Source: Oscillospiraceae bacterium
GTDB lineage: Bacteria; Bacillota; Clostridia; Oscillospirales; Ruminococcaceae
Assembly (NCBI GenBank): GCA_020054675.1
Contig: JAIHAL010000001.1
Coordinates: 124,001 to 188,000, forward strand
Direction of reading: 5' to 3'
DNA length: 64,000 nt
A model generated the notes under the pieces. It was given only the letters and a program-made list of their open reading frames with translations, searched no databases and had not been told where the DNA came from. The translations under genes were made by a program, and so were the position numbers. This document shows, in pieces, positions 63,102-64,000 of the stretch (positions are counted from its first letter, which is position 1; every line of letters starts with the position of its first letter).

Positions 63102-63947
63102 TTACTTTAAGTATGATTTTAAATAAGCAAGCCACATTTTAAGATAAACTCCCACATAAACCATAGCGGTGACTAAAATTCCGTATTTTTTTTTAAAATG
63201 CTTGTTGTAAAAAATAAGCATGGATTTGTGAAAATGCTTTATTACAAACCTGTTTTTTGAATTAAGTCCGCTTTGCCCTTTTAAATGGGTAATTTCAGCA
63301 AAGGGGAGATACATTAACTTGTATCCGGCCTGTGAAATTCTAAGACAGAGGTCAACATCTTCGCAGTACATGAAAAAACTTTCATCAAAGCCGCCGATTT
63401 CTTTGATTACTGATGCTTTTATAAGCATAAAAGCTCCGGAGAGAACTTCAACTTCGTTTATTTCATTTTCGTCAAGGTATGTTGCATGGTATCTTGCATA
63501 TTTTGGACTTTTAGGATATTTTTTATCAAGACCAAGCAAATAATACAGACTTGCTTCCGGAGTAGGAAGGCCTCTTTTGCAGTTGTGGTCAAGCGTTCCG
63601 TCTGAAAGCAGAGTCTTGCAGCCGACTGCGCCAACATCTTCATGGAAATTTATATATTCGACGCAACGGTCAATTGCTTTATCATGGACTATTGTGTCTG
63701 AATTAAGCAAGAGAAAAAGCTCACCCGATGCGTTTTTCATACCAATGTTGCAAGCATGACCAAATCCTTTGTTTTCAGCGTTTATGACCTTTATAAAGGG
63801 CAGTTCTGAGAAAAATTTTTCGCTTAAATTTGAGGAATTATCAACAACGATTATTTCAAAATCGCAGCTTGTTGATTTTATAATGGACCCTATGCATTGC
63901 TCGGTTAATTTTTTAGTATTAAAATTTATTATAATAATTGAAACCAT
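63102..63947 (-). CDS. GT2-family glycosyltransferase (rhamnosyltransferase-like)
   Basis: 281 residues, GT-A fold: N-terminal VSIIIINFNTKKLTEQCIGSI, the nucleotide-binding IIVVDNSSN, DxD-like LLLNSDTIVHDKA, acceptor region LSGAFMLIKASVIKEIGGFDESFFMYCEDVDLCLRI, with a hydrophobic C-terminal segment (VTAMVYVGVYLKMWLAYL) for membrane association. It resembles WbbL/rhamnosyltransferases of polysaccharide synthesis. It lies four bases before the TTG alternative start of the glucan synthase-like gene, so the two are probably co-transcribed; a TATAAT at 63987-63982 may be its -10. Confidence 0.88.
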   Translation of the reverse strand: MVSIIIINFNTKKLTEQCIGSIIKSTSCDFEIIVVDNSSNLSEKFFSELPFIKVINAENKGFGHACNIGMKNASGELFLLLNSDTIVHDKAIDRCVEYINFHEDVGAVGCKTLLSDGTLDHNCKRGLPTPEASLYYLLGLDKKYPKSPKYARYHATYLDENEINEVEVLSGAFMLIKASVIKEIGGFDESFFMYCEDVDLCLRISQAGYKLMYLPFAEITHLKGQSGLNSKNRFVIKHFHKSMLIFYNKHFKKKYGILVTAMVYVGVYLKMWLAYLKSYLK

Positions 63948-64000
63948 AAAAAACCCTTGCTATTTATTAAAATATAATCTAATTATAGCTTTTTATTAAA

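Overview
The window is a dense, low-GC stretch (about 36-38 % G+C by eye) from a strictly anaerobic, spore-forming member of the Clostridia. The evidence is an alpha/beta-type spore SASP, the sporulation protein YunB, rubrerythrin, [FeFe]-hydrogenase maturases, a split transketolase, the CdaA/CdaR pair, primosomal DnaD/DnaI-type proteins, and a Bacillus/Clostridium-type miaB-ylbF-mutS-mutL and sepF-ylmH-divIVA-ileS order. I see no rRNA, tRNA, CRISPR array, prophage or insertion sequence. No intergenic gap exceeds 300 bases.

Layout. 1-1.3 kb: end of a thiamine operon (thiE, thiD). 1.4-9.4 kb: mostly minus strand, with a SASP, an FAD oxidoreductase, cdaA-cdaR (c-di-AMP synthesis), a cysteine-desulfurase-like enzyme with a DUF3343 protein, ispF-ispD, and pheA at the head. 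9.6-14.7 kb: a DUF815 ATPase, two-part ThrE exporter, MATE pump, amidase-domain protein and rubrerythrin. 14.8-18.7 kb: a LysR regulator divergent from leuC-leuD-leuB, with a dyad at about -65 of the leu promoter. 18.8-23.4 kb: a DtxR-type regulator, a GH13 enzyme with a DUF1653 tail, an AI-2E-type permease, and a sodium-pump beta subunit with a 45-residue OadG-like peptide. 23.5-25.4 kb: a ChrB-like protein and MFS transporter under a promoter covered by a perfect 19-bp dyad. 25.6-29.8 kb: a MerR regulator divergent from an aldehyde/redox operon (aldo-keto reductase, Fe-S flavoprotein, Fe-alcohol dehydrogenase, flavodoxin) with a 19-bp-spacer MerR promoter. 30-34 kb: DnaI-like and DnaD-like proteins, a CDF transporter, and a YefM/RelE toxin-antitoxin pair. 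34-49.8 kb: a long housekeeping run for tRNA modification, mismatch repair, Hfq, cell division, ileS, lspA and an rluD-type gene. 49.9-52.5 kb: split transketolase and yunB. 52.6-55.7 kb: H-cluster maturation genes (TM1266-like regulator, hydG, hydF) behind a structured leader with its own terminator. 55.7-63.9 kb: a 7.4-kb gene resembling cyclic beta-1,2-glucan synthase, with a GT2 glycosyltransferase upstream.

The most interesting points are regulatory: (1) a 150-nt leader between a strong promoter and a terminator ahead of hydG/hydF, which looks like an attenuator or undescribed riboswitch; (2) hairpins that bury the ribosome-binding site or start codon of three genes (amidase-domain protein, rubrerythrin, glucan synthase); (3) strong operator-like dyads at the ChrB-like, MerR and LysR loci. 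All functional calls are from reading the translated sequences and motifs; no database search was run.
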